Source: Paraphoma chrysanthemicola (lineage: Eukaryota; Ascomycota; Dothideomycetes; Pleosporales; Phaeosphaeriaceae). From it: DNA of 64,000 bases. Both the position numbers and the translations under genes were made by a program. The DNA is taken from assembly GCA_020744225.1 (NCBI GenBank), contig JAGMWG010000024.1, positions 62,001 through 126,000 of the forward strand. The letters are read 5' to 3'. Below are positions 31,897 through 43,265 of the stretch, one piece after another (position 1 is the first letter of the stretch; each line of letters starts with the position of its first letter). Below the pieces are notes generated by a model that was not told the DNA's origin, did no database searches, and worked only from the letters and a program-made list of their open reading frames with translations.

Positions 31897-32823
31897 TTAC
31901 TTCTGCATCATCAGCTGAACGAACTCGTTGTCTGTCCATTTCGTTAGTGCTGTTCTGCAGAGTAGCTTGTACAGTGTCTTACAGTCAATTCGGCCATCGC
32001 CGTCCTGGTCAGCCTCCCGGATCATCTCGTCGACCTCGTCGTCGGTCAACTTCTCACCGATGGAGGTCATGACGTGACGAAGCTCGGCAGCTGAGATGAA
32101 GCCGTTGTTGTCACGGTCGAATACCTTGAAGGCTTCGCGGATCTCCTCCTCGGAGTCGGTGTCCTTCATCTTGCGTGCCATCATGGTCAGGAATTCTGCA
32201 CATCATCAGTCGCCGCCATGTAGCATCGCATCTCGGGCGGCTGTACCTGGGAAGTCAATGGTGCCGTTGTTGTCGGCATCGACCTCGTTGATCATGTCCT
32301 GCAGCTCAGACTCGCTGGGGTTCTGGCCGAGCGAGCGCATCACGGTGCCTAGCTCCTTGGTGGTGATCTGGCCTGCAGCGCATCTTCGTCAGCGTTTGTG
32401 CCCTTGGACATGTTGTGGTGACGCGGCTGCCAATGGCACTGAGGGGTACCCTGGCCGCCAGCTCATGTGCTGCGGCCATGCTGCCGAGTACCCGGACTAT
32501 CATCGACGGTCGCGGAATCGTGTCGTGAGAATTTTGGGAAGTGGCTACTGACCATCGCCGTCCTTGTCCTGTTGCGAGGCTGCTGTCAGTAATCTGTTTG
32601 AAACCAAGCTGCGATGCCAGGCGCCAGGCAGCCACGACGGCGCAAGGTAAAGAGAGCACTTACAAACAGAGAGAAGGCCTCCTTGAACTCGGAGACTTGC
32701 TCCTCGGTGAGAGAGTCAGCCTGCAGTGTCCTGTCAGCGGTGCGCGGCAATGGGTGGTGAGGCTGTTGTGATGTTTTGCAGGGCGGGGTATGGCAACATG
32801 ACAGCGCGGGGTCGACGAACCAT
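31897..32823 (-). CDS. Calmodulin
   Basis: Six coding exons (32821-32823, 32664-32720, 32553-32568, 32247-32372, 31983-32195, 31897-31931) total 450 nt, giving exactly 149 aa. All four EF-hand loops are intact: [36 protein letters not shown] and [12 protein letters not shown]. The first coding exon is just the ATG, and the third is a 16-nt micro-exon encoding DKDGD. Calmodulin is the cytosolic calcium sensor controlling kinases and calcineurin, normally essential. The last intron (31932-31982) is 51 nt, has no stop in frame and sits inside EF-hand loop 4. It is divergent from the Tlg2-type syntaxin gene, 399 bp between start codons. Confidence 0.97.
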
Positions 32824-33222
32824 GTCTGGCGGAGTGTGTGAAGAAAGAGGGGGGAAGGGTGGTCGTGGAGCGTCGACAGTAGGCGTCTGGCGGGCTTTAT
32901 AGGGAAGCGCGGCGGGGAGCGTGTGAAGTGGAAGTGTTTGTGCGGCTGGAGACGACTTGGGTTATGGTGGAGCAGCTGGGGCTCAGGTGTCAGCGCCGCT
33001 GTTGGGAAGGGGCCCTTAGTGCGCCCAAAGGGGCAAGGTGCGCTGTTGTGCAGCCAGCCAAAGGCCAGGCCGCAGCTGCCATGCCGAAGTGCGCCTTGGA
33101 CCAGAAGCAGCAGCAGTTTGACCTTCACCAGAGCCGCTGTCACGCCTCGCCCAGTGCCTCTACCAACACTCCGGGCCGTCTGTCTACCATGAGATAGCGC
33201 CATTGCCCCTGCCCAACCCAGC
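32824..33222. promoter_or_regulatory. Divergent promoter, calmodulin / syntaxin
   Basis: These 399 bp contain both 5' regions. The sequence is GC-rich without a clear TATA box, as expected for housekeeping genes. Confidence 0.45.
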
Positions 33223-34493
33223 ATGTGGCGGGACCGCACGAATCTGTACGCCGCAAGCAGACACCCTGGCCAGTTCGCGCTGACGTAGCTTGCAGTTTTA
33301 TATCCTACCGCCAGTCGTACTCGCACCACCCGCAGAAGAAGCCGCGCTATGGCGGGCCCAGCTCCAATGGCTTCGGCGACGGCAGGCGCATGTCCGAGGA
33401 GCGGCAGGGGCTCATGTCGAGCGGCGCCTACGAAGACGACGGCGACGCGGTGATTGAGATGGACCTGCTGCCGCCGCGCTGGCTCGACGTGCAGGACGAG
33501 ATCACCGAGCATCTCTCCCAGATTGCGAAGCAGACGCGGAAGCTCGACCAGCTGCACCAGAAGCACGTGCTCCCGGGCTTCGACGACGAGGACGTGAAGA
33601 AGCGCGAGGAGCGCGAGATTGAGCAGCTCACCCAGGACATCACCCGCGTCTTCCAGCGGTGCCAGCAGGCCATCAAGCGCATAGAGACCATGGTGCGCGA
33701 AGCAAAGCAGCAGGGCAATATCAACCAGGGCGAGGAGATCATGGCGCAGAACCTCAAAATCTCCCTTGCTTCACGAGTGGGTGAAGTGAGTGCCATGTTC
33801 CGCAAGAAGCAGGCCGCGTACCTGAAGAGTGAGTCCTGTAAACACATCGCTTGACACTTGACTGATATCAATGAAGAACTTCGCGACCTCGGCGGCTTCG
33901 CTTCGCCCTTTCGATCTGCCACGCCCGTGCAGAATCCCTACAACGACCCTGCCATGCAGGAGTCAGACGCCGACCGCTCCTTCTCGCAGTCGACACTTCT
34001 ACAAACGAAGCAGCAACGAATGCGCCACGACCCGAACGAGGCCCTGATTGCCCAGCGTGAGCACGAAATTGAGAAGATCGCCCAGGGCATCATTGAGCTC
34101 GCAAACATCTTTCAGGAGCTGCAGACGATGGTCATTGACCAGGGCACTATGTTGGACCGCATCGACTATAACGTCGAGCGCATGTCAAGAGACGTGAAAG
34201 AGGCGGACAAGGAGCTCAAGGTGGCTTCGGGCTACCAGAAGCGGAGCATCAAGCGGAAGATCATGCTGCTGCTAGCCATTCTCATCGCCGGAGTCTTCAT
34301 CCTCCTGTCGCTGAAGCTCGGTCGAAGGGGCGGGAACTCGCCTGCACCTGCAGATCCACAAGTGCCAGAGGTTCCGCCTGCAGTCATCGTGAGGATGAGA
34401 CGTCAGTCGATGGCATCGAGATCAAGTCGCAGCTGGCACCGACGGAAGAGACGGATATGGCAGGAACGCGAGGAAGATCCGCCCATGATGTAG
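33223..34493 (+). CDS. Tlg2/syntaxin-16 type t-SNARE
   Basis: Three exons (33223-33245, 33296-33828, 33877-34493) encode 390 aa. The first, 23-nt exon restores the family's opening MWRDRTNLFISYRQSY. An N-terminal Habc-type helical bundle (residues about 60-190; MDLLPPRWLDVQDEITEHL) precedes the SNARE motif, EREHEIEKIAQGIIELAN to QTMVIDQGTMLDRIDYNVE. The Gln of the zero layer sits in the Qa pattern of FQELQTMVIDQG. A C-terminal TM helix follows (IMLLLAILIAGVFILLSLKL). A short basic tail extends beyond the membrane, as Tlg2 proteins have. It mediates vesicle fusion at the trans-Golgi and endosome. Confidence 0.92.
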
Positions 34494-35667
34494 CTGCACT
34501 TCCAACGATAGACTAGATACTAATAGAATATCTATATGACATCTTGCACCTTGCTCGCATACGTGTTGACCATGAGCACTGAACAAAGTCACGTAGTGGA
34601 AAGAAGCATCCCCTCCCGTAAGCCACCCGTTCCCACCGCGAACCTTCTGCGGATAAACCGGCAGCCTACCGCAACACACAGTCCGGAGGCTTGCATCCGT
34701 GAAGCACTTGCCCAATCGCCGTGACGTTGTGACCTGGACGATCGCAGACGCGGCCAATCGGGTTGCATTAGCGAGGCCAAACTCGCGGAAGACTTCCAAA
34801 TGAAGCTGCGACACACGTGCTGAAGGAATACTGCGGGCCGATGCGACGACCCACAAGCACGTATAAGACCTTTAGAAGTGCGCTTGAGTAAATGAATGAG
34901 GCGTAAGGGACTGCTCGTTCTTGCCTCGAACTTCTATCCTGGGAGATGAGGCTCGCTCTTGCCACAATGACCAATGCACCTTCGTTCGTAGTCGATCGAC
35001 CAAGTAAATTACGAACCTTTCATTGATCACATCACTATCCGCAGAGTGTCGATCTATTTCTGTCGTTTCCCCTGCTTCTATCATCGTCTTCTCATTGGCC
35101 TTGCTTGGGCTTTCTCAGTCCATCATCCAATGCGGAATCTGTGCCCGCTTGAGCGTCACGGGGAAACTTCCGAGCCAGTTGCAACTACCGGCCAAGGCAT
35201 CGAACCATCGAATATTGCGGTATCTGCTGGGTTGACCAGACTGGGCCGCGCGGGGTCCGCTGTCTGGAGATGGGCACTTCGACTTCACCCACCAATCCGA
35301 GGCTTATGATGAAGAACAGATCCGCGGTAGAAACGAGTCATTTCGATCGGCATTGTGGTTTGACAGTTCACGGCACGAGCGAGCGGACTGAACCGCGAAA
35401 CACTCTGACTCGGGACGCAACGGCTTCCCGTAGCGCGAGCAGCTATTGGTTGTCCCTGGTGTGATGGCGGCCAAGCAACACCTCGTATCCAACGGCTGCG
35501 CCCGCATCTATTACTGTCCCTCTCCTCTTTCTCCGCTCTTCATACCTCGTTCCACCTCACGCCTGTAATTTGACAGGTATAACAGAGGTGTTGTCTCATT
35601 CCTGCGCGAACGCATCGAAAGAAGCGTCAAACTACATGTAGCCGGAGCCCCGCGCCCGTGTACGACG
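34494..35667. other. Intergenic 1.2 kb
   Basis: Between the syntaxin stop and the next regulator. No feature supported; open frames here are short and lack any domain. Confidence 0.45.
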
Positions 35668-37362
35668 ATGCCAAAACGATCCACGGGTTGCTTTGAGTGC
35701 AGAAAGGTACGCGAGCTCGGCAAGCCACCATTTCACATGACATGGCAGTTTGCTGAATAAGTCGTCCACAGAGGAAAGTCCGCTGTGATGAAGCGAAGCC
35801 AGAATGCAACATTTGTCTTCGACGCGGGACGAAATGCCCAGGCTACAGGCCAACGCAGTCCTTCATTCTGCATGAATTCGACCAACAAACAGATCGCCCA
35901 GCCTTGATCAAAGAAGATGAGTCGCGGTACAGATATGCGAACCACAGTCCGACAAGCACGTCAAGTTCGAATGGAGCTCAAGCACAAGCCGTCGTGCGCC
36001 TGCCAGATGCAGACTCGAAACCTGTTGACGAACCTTTGCCCAAGCGGGTCAGCACCATCGGCGTGGATCGCATTCAGCATCTAGGCACTTTCATTACATT
36101 GTATCTTCCCAGGTGCGATGGGCCGGCTTTGCCTCCAACGTCTGCGTTGATGCTTGCGCTGCCTGGATTGCCGGCGAATAGCGAGGTGCTTCTTGCTGCG
36201 GTGGATGCACTTTCGGCGGCGCAACTTGCAGTCGAGAACAGAAACCACACATTGATCAACCGGTCTCGGTCTTTGTATGGTTCAGCGCTCAGTCATATGC
36301 TGCGGGCTATTCAGGATCCGAATACAGCTCTCAAAGATGAAACTTTGTTGTCAACATACCTGCTCACTTTGTACGAGGTAAGTTGACCAAAACTACCTTT
36401 CTACGTAGCTACTGATATCTGCAGGTTTTTGTGGGCGTCACACATGGACACGGCTTTTTCTACCACGTTCAAGGTCTTTTGCATCTGCTGAGACAGCGGG
36501 GTCCGATATCATTTGAGAGCAGATTGAGCATGCAAATATTCCATGCTATTCGATATAACTCAGTGAGTCGAACAATATCGGACGAAGACATAGCTGACTC
36601 CCAAAGCTGAGTATCGGCTATCACATGCGGAAGGCATCAATGCTCGACAGCCCAGAATGGCTCGCAGTGACCGCCAAAGGAGCAAAAGTCGATCCATACG
36701 TCGCTCTGAACGACATTTGCATATGTATCCCACGCCTCCTCGAGCGCACCGACAGACTTAACCGAGACGGTGTTTCCTCGGCTGAGATTGACGCCCTCAT
36801 TGATGACTCCCAACAACTCGCCAACCGCGCCTTCGACTGGCTGTCCAACTTTGAAAAGAACGGACCCCGCTACAACGAAGTCGCCATCACGGTGTTTCAA
36901 AGCTTCCTCGACCTCTGTGGCGACTTGTCACCCATTTTTGATCCCGTATACGACTTCCATTACTTCGGTGCCGGCATCTGCTACATGATCTATTGGATGA
37001 GCATGCTGATCATGCAAGGCAACACGTTTAAACTCCTGCGCCAATACCGCAAACTCGAGCTCAAACAACTCATGATGTGGGATCGTCAGCTCGGTGGCTA
37101 CGCTGACTGCATATGTCGCAGCATACCATACAACTGCCGCAGTATGCAAGGCTATGCGGCAAAGTTTGGAAGCCTGACGCCACTAGTGGCTGCGCGAAAG
37201 TACTATGAGATGAAGGGCCCGGCGAAGGAGAAGGAGGCCAAGTGGTGCGAGAGTGTGTATATGAGCGCAAGGGTGCCAGGGTTGTATCAAACGCCGGTAC
37301 CGTTGGAGCCATTGAAGGCAGTCAAGGCGACGGTGGAATCGAGCCCAAAAGAGTATCTTTGA
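35668..37362 (+). CDS. Zn2Cys6 transcription factor
   Basis: Four exons (35668-35706, 35772-36377, 36425-36562, 36607-37362) encode 512 aa. The zinc cluster spans the first intron: CFECRK|RKVRC, then CNICLRRGTKC, with GYRPTQSF directly after, a classic Zn2Cys6 start. The rest is a fungal-specific regulatory domain (LPANSEVLLAAVDALSAAQL, SALSHMLRAIQDPN, TLLSTYLLTLYEVFVG, GLLHLLRQRGP). Nuclear. Its nearest neighbours downstream are a small membrane protein and a permease on the other strand, so regulation of the transporter is possible but untested. Confidence 0.9.
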
Positions 37363-37864
37363 TTGTAGTAAGAGAAGTGCTAGATTTCAGTCAGCACAAT
37401 GCTCAATCCATGACCAATGTTACGCATGTAATGCGAAATCTCATATCCTTGCAATACCTACTTCGACTGGGTCACCTCTTTAGGTCTACTCAGCTCACTA
37501 AAGCTCGTTATATCATGCTCGCTGCAATTAGTGTAACGATTAACAGGTCACATTGCGTATGTTGCTCCCCTCCACACGTATCCCATTATTAGCCTTCGCA
37601 CACGTGCACATGCGGACTCGAGAAATTGGTGACCTAATGGAGGAATATCATCAAATTCTGGTGTCAACGTCCATGCCTATTTGTGATTTGCAAACAGATT
37701 TTCATTGCCAAATCGAACCGATTCCAAGTCGTGGCATTATAGTTCAATCCTAATGCTCGGTTTCGTAGCCAGTCCGTAAACACGTTCAATTCCTTCACAG
37801 CGCCCATCTACCCTCATGTACCACATCTCATACTCCACCCCCAAATCCAATGTAATCCCCACCC
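37363..37864. other. Convergent intergenic 0.5 kb
   Basis: 3' flanks of the transcription factor and of the small membrane protein gene. Nothing else recognised. Confidence 0.45.
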
Positions 37865-38430
37865 TCACGCTGCCTTTATCCCCTGTTCAGCCCCAAGCAT
37901 CTCTTTGATTCCAATACTCGTTCTCAGCATCATGACCGCGGCAAAAACCGCATGATTAATCCCCGTCATCAGCAACGCGCTCGTCGCCCGATGCGGTTTA
38001 AGCACAACCGTACCAAACGCCAAGGCCGACCACAAAGCATTCATGAGAACTGTCGAGCGTTAAACTGGTATTTATGTTAAGGATGATGAGGTGGTCATAG
38101 TACCAAATGGCGGTAACGCAGCACGATGATAACTCGCGCGCATGTGGCCGCATCCCACGACGATTACCTATAACCAGATACACGTCAGCGCCATCGCATC
38201 GCCTCCCAGCACCTTGCATATGAAATGTATACATCAAGTCTTACCATAATTGCAACTGCATGCTGCGAACTCACGGCATCGCCTTCGGGATATGGATTTG
38301 GTAGGCGGAGTCCTGATGCGCGGTGCAGCGCCTTTGCGACTGCGCTGTGGTAGATGAGTTCTGGTTTGGTGAGGAGAATGACGCCGACGAGGGCGTCGGC
38401 GAGGCCTTTGTAGAATGTGAAATTGGACAT
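37865..38430 (-). CDS. Small four-TM protein of unknown function
   Basis: Three exons (38245-38430, 38104-38167, 37865-38049) total 435 nt, 144 aa. The protein begins MSNFTFYKGLADALVGVILL and has four hydrophobic segments: about residues 8-25, 58-70, 83-97 and 106-124. Polar motifs are GLRLPNPYPEGDAVSSQHAVAIMV in the middle, then LKPHRATSALLMTGINHAVF. I have seen the layout in other ascomycete proteins of this size but know no function. The splice pattern restores an unbroken reading frame, which supports a live gene. Confidence 0.75.
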
Positions 38431-38789
38431 GGTGAGTTGGCGGATAGTTAGGTTGGGAAGATGGGGTGGGTTTAGATGGAGTGGGCTAGTGCGGCTAAGA
38501 GAGGGTTAGTGTTGGTGCTGACCCGTACAGTGAGCTGTTGAAGTGGCTCTACCAGCAATTATCGAAGGACCATGTAACGTGCCTTTTCGCTTACACTTTG
38601 GGACCGCGAGTAAAGGCACACGAGTGAAGATGAACTGAGCCAGGTTGAATCACTTGTACAATTTTTTTGAAATTACTCTGACGAACTATCGTCGGTCCCC
38701 TCGCGTGACGGGAGGAATGCGCGCAACTCCACGCTCTCTTCCTCCCCAGCCTCGCCATCTTCCTCATCAGAATCGAAGTTCCCCAAAAG
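38431..38789. other. Intergenic 0.36 kb
   Basis: 5' region of the small membrane protein and 3' flank of the permease, both on the minus strand. No feature. Confidence 0.4.
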
Positions 38790-40559
38790 TCACTCGCCCT
38801 TGTATCCGTCCACCAGGACGACAGGACCCTTGTAATGATGCCTTCCACGAATGACATAATCGATCAACGCCAAAACGCCCGTGCCGGCAAACATGACAAC
38901 AGCCCAGTTAAAGGTAGATGGCTCGACGGGCGTGCCCTCGGGCCAGAAGCACCAGAAGAAAGCGTGGAAGGAGTATAGAACACCGCACACGTTGACGGGA
39001 ACGCCCCAGCGGCCGAGAGACCATTGGCAGTGGGGAAGAAGCTCAGGGTGCTTGATGCGACGGTAGAGGACGGCGCCAATGGAGATGACGTACGTGATCA
39101 TCAATGATACGACATTGAGCGAGATGACTGTGACCTGTTAGCTTGGGAAACTGGAAGGTCGTAGAAGTAGTGTACTTACTCGCATTGAAAGCTACATCGG
39201 AGCCGATGTTGATGAGCGAAAGCGCAATGGTGATCAAGCAAGTGACAGTGACCGAGTTCGCAGGAGTCTGAAGCCTCTTGTTCACCGTTCCAATCCAGCC
39301 GGAGAATGGCAAACCCTTGTCACGCGCAAAGGCCCATGTTTGGCGAGATGTGGACAAGTTGTAGGTCAAGGTACCAGCGAAGATGAGGACGGTTGGAATG
39401 GCGTTCAATGCGACCACACCTCCTGGCGACACAGCTTGGCTGAATACCCAGATGTGCGGGTAGCCGGTGGCATCGTTGAGCGCAGCATCGACATCGGTGA
39501 TCATGAACATATAGCTGATGAGGAAGACTATGCCAAGAGTGCCGTTCATGAGGTAAGCACCGATCATGGCCCGTGGGACTGTCTTGCCTGCATCTTTGAT
39601 TTCTTCGGCCATATGTGCGGCCGAGTCGGAGCCTGTGCATCGTTAATCAACACATTCATACCCAACGACAAGGCGGATTCTTACAGATACAGGCGTAGAT
39701 CGCTGACAGTTGCCCGACCATCAAGGCCAGGCCGGTCGAGCTCCACCCTCCAGAGTTGGTAAATTGAGTGAATGTCACTTCAGCCGATGCTCTCGGCGAA
39801 AGCACCCAGAAGACGATGATGATCGTCAAGAAACCGAACACGTGGACGACCAGCATGACATTCTGGAAGATGGGCATGGCCTTGGCTCCCCAGATGTTCA
39901 TGACCCAAACCAGAATGGTGACAGCGATAACCATGAGAGTGCCTTGCCAGTTGGTAGGAGCGTAGTCGGGGTACATGACGATTGCCGAAGATTGAATGAG
40001 AGTACCGACGAGGAAAGGTCCAGAGGCGGTTCCTGCCTGCCATGATAGGGTCGACATCCATCCAACGAAGTAGCTCAAAGGCTTCTGCAGGCTTGGAGGG
40101 GAGAACTCGGAGACCCAGTGATATTGACCACCAGCAGTTGGTGCCATGGAAGCCATCTCAGCGAGAGACAGCATGACAGTGCTGAAGCCAAACCATGTCC
40201 AGACGAAAGACCAGATGAGACCGGCTGGGCCTCCATCGACCAAGCCTTGATAGGTCGCACTTTTGTGTGTCAGTCAATGTCGATGTGAAACAGACCAGAC
40301 GCACTCACGTCATGAGAACTTCCCATGTTCCTTGAAGAATGACTGTGAAAGCGAGTGCCGAGAGTGGTCGATAATTTCTCCTCAACTCTTGAACCTTTCC
40401 CATTCTCGCCATGTCATCGCGATCCTGTCGCGTATGTCCCCGGATGGAATCATGATATTCCTCGCCATCGAACTCCTCGTCAACGTTGGTTCCAGAGTCT
40501 GGTCGTACATCCTTTCCAAGAGGCAATGCGCCCATCTCTGAACTGTTATACGGGGCCAT
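38790..40559 (-). CDS. APC-family permease (GABA/choline/amino-acid type)
   Basis: Four exons (40309-40559, 39685-40259, 39180-39632, 38790-39127) encode 538 aa with about 12 TM helices. Family marks are MGKVQELRRNYRPLSALAF, GLVDGGPAGLIWSFVWTWFG, SLAEMASMAPTAGGQYHWVS, ICSDSAAHMAEEIKDAGKTV, SRQTWAFARDKGLPFSGWI, and the final CQWSLGRWGVPVN, all typical of the fungal Uga4/Hnm1 (GABA, choline, amine) permeases. It is a plasma-membrane importer driven by the proton gradient. The exact substrate cannot be read from sequence. The acidic N-terminus may carry ubiquitination sites. It is divergent from a rhodopsin-like gene 1 kb away. Confidence 0.93.
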
Positions 40560-41576
40560 GGCTCAGGAAATCCGCGCCGAAATGCTGCGCCACGTGGGAA
40601 AATGCAGGAGAGGACGATCAATCTGTGTAGAAAGGTCAACGAAGATAAATCGAGCATGTGTCAGGGCAAATGATGGCGAACGCCAACGGACGCGCTAAAC
40701 ATGTGGCTCCACATGCCTCCCGGAGCGAGTCGCTCATTCAGTCCCCTGCAGCCGACAGTTTTGCGCCAACGAGATCATCCGGAGGGACTTGCTGATGGGC
40801 CAGACTGTGTACGACGCTGCTAGGCCAATAGGTCGACGCGGGCCGCTTCCATCATCTGGGCCCGCTGCGGCCAGAGCCTTGGCTATCTAGCATCAACTCC
40901 TCGACTCCCCTCCCGATTGATTAAAAAATCCACATCGCGTCCAGATCGCGCGCCTCGCGTACCAGCTGCGGGCGAGAGGACATGGGTGAGATCGCTGGTA
41001 CGATCTGGTGCTGATGCATCAGCCGTCTTTAATGTTTCAGGATCCATTTAACATCCCTGCTTCGTCGAATCTACTTCAAGCGCATGATAATAGTGGGTGT
41101 TCGTTATACGAATAGCCAACAAATTTTCACGTTGAGACCATCGACGGGGAAACGGCATCCGGTACGCAAGTGTCGCCCACCGCGATGCCAAGCATAACAA
41201 GCGACACCGCGCAAATTCCCCAAAGCTGACGGACTGGGATCTTGGCGTCAAGTGGGCTTTTCTAAGACGAGACAAAGTTCTGTCAATGGCTTGATTAGCT
41301 CCCCAAGTCGTTTATCCGGCCTGCTATGCCGCGCCCTCGGTATCCTACCAGGCCCAAAGAATCCATCGGCGGGCTGACGTCCGGCGCAAGCCCCTTGGGT
41401 ATCCTGTCGGTAATGATGATTTGTGGCATGAGTGCATTCAAATCTATGTACCACCCGGGAAAATCAGGTAATCAGAGGGTGGAACGCGACTTTCTCCAGC
41501 TGTGTAGTACTTCCTTTCTCCTCCATGGCATTCCTGAATTGCTACTGTCGTGCATGAGCGGCTGCCATCCTCCGTC
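40560..41576. promoter_or_regulatory. Divergent intergenic 1.0 kb
   Basis: Promoters of the permease and the rhodopsin-like gene. GATA-type cores (GATAAA, CGATAA) occur but not in an obvious cluster. Confidence 0.35.
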
Positions 41577-43265
41577 ATGTCGACAGATCCCATTCCCCCA
41601 CCTTACTTCATCACAGCGGACGACAAGCGCGGTCTGATTGTCGTTACTGTTGCGATCGTACTTGCCTTCGTCTGGGTATGCTCGTTGATTCGCATATGGC
41701 TGCGCTTTCAGTCGCGGGACTGGAAAGCTGATGACTGGTCACTCAGCGCTGCCACGGTAAGCGGCATTCGCACCAAGCCGGTGTGTAGCGGGCTTGTTTT
41801 CTTGTGCTGACATCACGCCACAGGTTGTTCATACTGCGCAATCTGGCATTCTTCTGCAGTTGGTAGGACTAGGCCTAGGAGCCTCACAGGACGGATTAGA
41901 TCAGTCGCAACTCCAGCGTCTTGGAAGGGTGAGTCTTGCATGACCTCGAGATCCGCCGCAGGGATCCAGCTCCGCCAGCACATGGCAGCCACAATCCTTC
42001 CGAATCTCACCGCGCTGACATTTCGGACAGAGAGGAATCGCTACGCAGATCTTATATGCCTGCACTCTGTTTTTCTCAAAATGCTCGGTCCTTCTCTTGT
42101 ATCTTCGCCTCTCGCCGGGAGGCAAGCACAAGTACGCAACCTATGGCCTCATTGCGGCGTCTTGTATCTGGGTCATCATGGCCATTATCCTGATCGTGGT
42201 TCCATGCAATCCGGCTCAATTCTATACAAATCCGGCGCAGTGCACGAATAGAGTACGTCAACTTTCCTATCTCAGAATCATTTTCAGCCGATCAAGCGTC
42301 GATGGTAAGACCGCAAACGGACGAGAGGAAAATCGTCCATGGATGCGCTTCGGAAATTTTTCCGCCCAAAATCTTCAGACAGTTTGTCTATATTTAGGCG
42401 CTTACGACTTTGGCTATGATATTTAGAAAAAAACAATTTGACAAGATCACAGCTAACCATTGCGTAGTGGCCGAAGTGGCAGGCCATCAGTGCACTCGAC
42501 ATCGTTACAGAAGCTTGCATCTTCGGTATTGCCATCCACCTTGTGTGGTCTTTACAGATGCGCATGAAGGCGAAGTTGGTAGTAGTCTTTGCCTTCTCTG
42601 CGCGACTGCCTGTGATTGCTATTGCGGCGGTTCGGCTACATTATCTTCATCAGCGTTTCGTGGGAAACAGCGATAACTTCGAATATCTCGTCGCCACGCA
42701 ATGGCAGATGGGATATGCGATAATGTCGTCGACCATAACAGGCATGGGCCCGTTCTTGAGACCGTTCAACAAAGAGTACACGACCAGCTACCACAAGAGA
42801 TCGGCCTATGGCAATAGCTCTCAGCGATCTCAGGGGCTGGACATGTCTCGCGACGCAAGTCAGTCTGGACAGCTCGAGCGAACCTCATGGCAGTCCGAAG
42901 GCTATCTGATGCAAGCTATTCCTACACGGAGAACCAGCAGGACTTCGCTGTCCGATACGATCGAGCCTAGCGTAGCCAGCCATCCATCCGCCACCCATGT
43001 GTCTACTGGGTCAGTATCAACCATACCAGATCCTCAGCGAGGTTCCCCTAGCTCACAGGCGCCCATCATGTTGACTGCGGATGCCAACTTCCGACCTGTA
43101 GATCACGTCACTAGGAATGATACGGAGATCTGGGTTGGTGACAGGACGGCCAGCTTTGGGACTGAAGAAGGGATGCCCGCAAGGTCACGAGACGAGAGAG
43201 GCCTGGTCATCAATAAACGGACGCAATTCAAGATAGAGGTAGATCGAGCAAGCCGTGTGGTATGA
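41577..43265 (+). CDS. Rhodopsin-like (Pth11/SAT5-type) membrane protein
   Basis: Four exons (41577-41756, 41824-41928, 42031-42252, 42468-43265) encode 434 aa. The pattern is that of the fungal integral-membrane rhodopsin domain: GLIVVTVAIVLAFVWVCSLI, DWKADDWSLSAATV, then GIATQILYACTLFFSKCSVL, LLYLRLSP, IWVIMAIILIVVPC with CNPA and QCTNR, DIVTEACIFGIAIHLVW, RLPVIAIAAVRLHYL and a long polar cytoplasmic tail (about 170 aa, Ser/Thr/Arg-rich). Intron 3 is long (215 nt). Such proteins are proposed receptors or are of unknown function; a lipid or plant-surface cue is only an analogy to Pth11. Confidence 0.85.
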
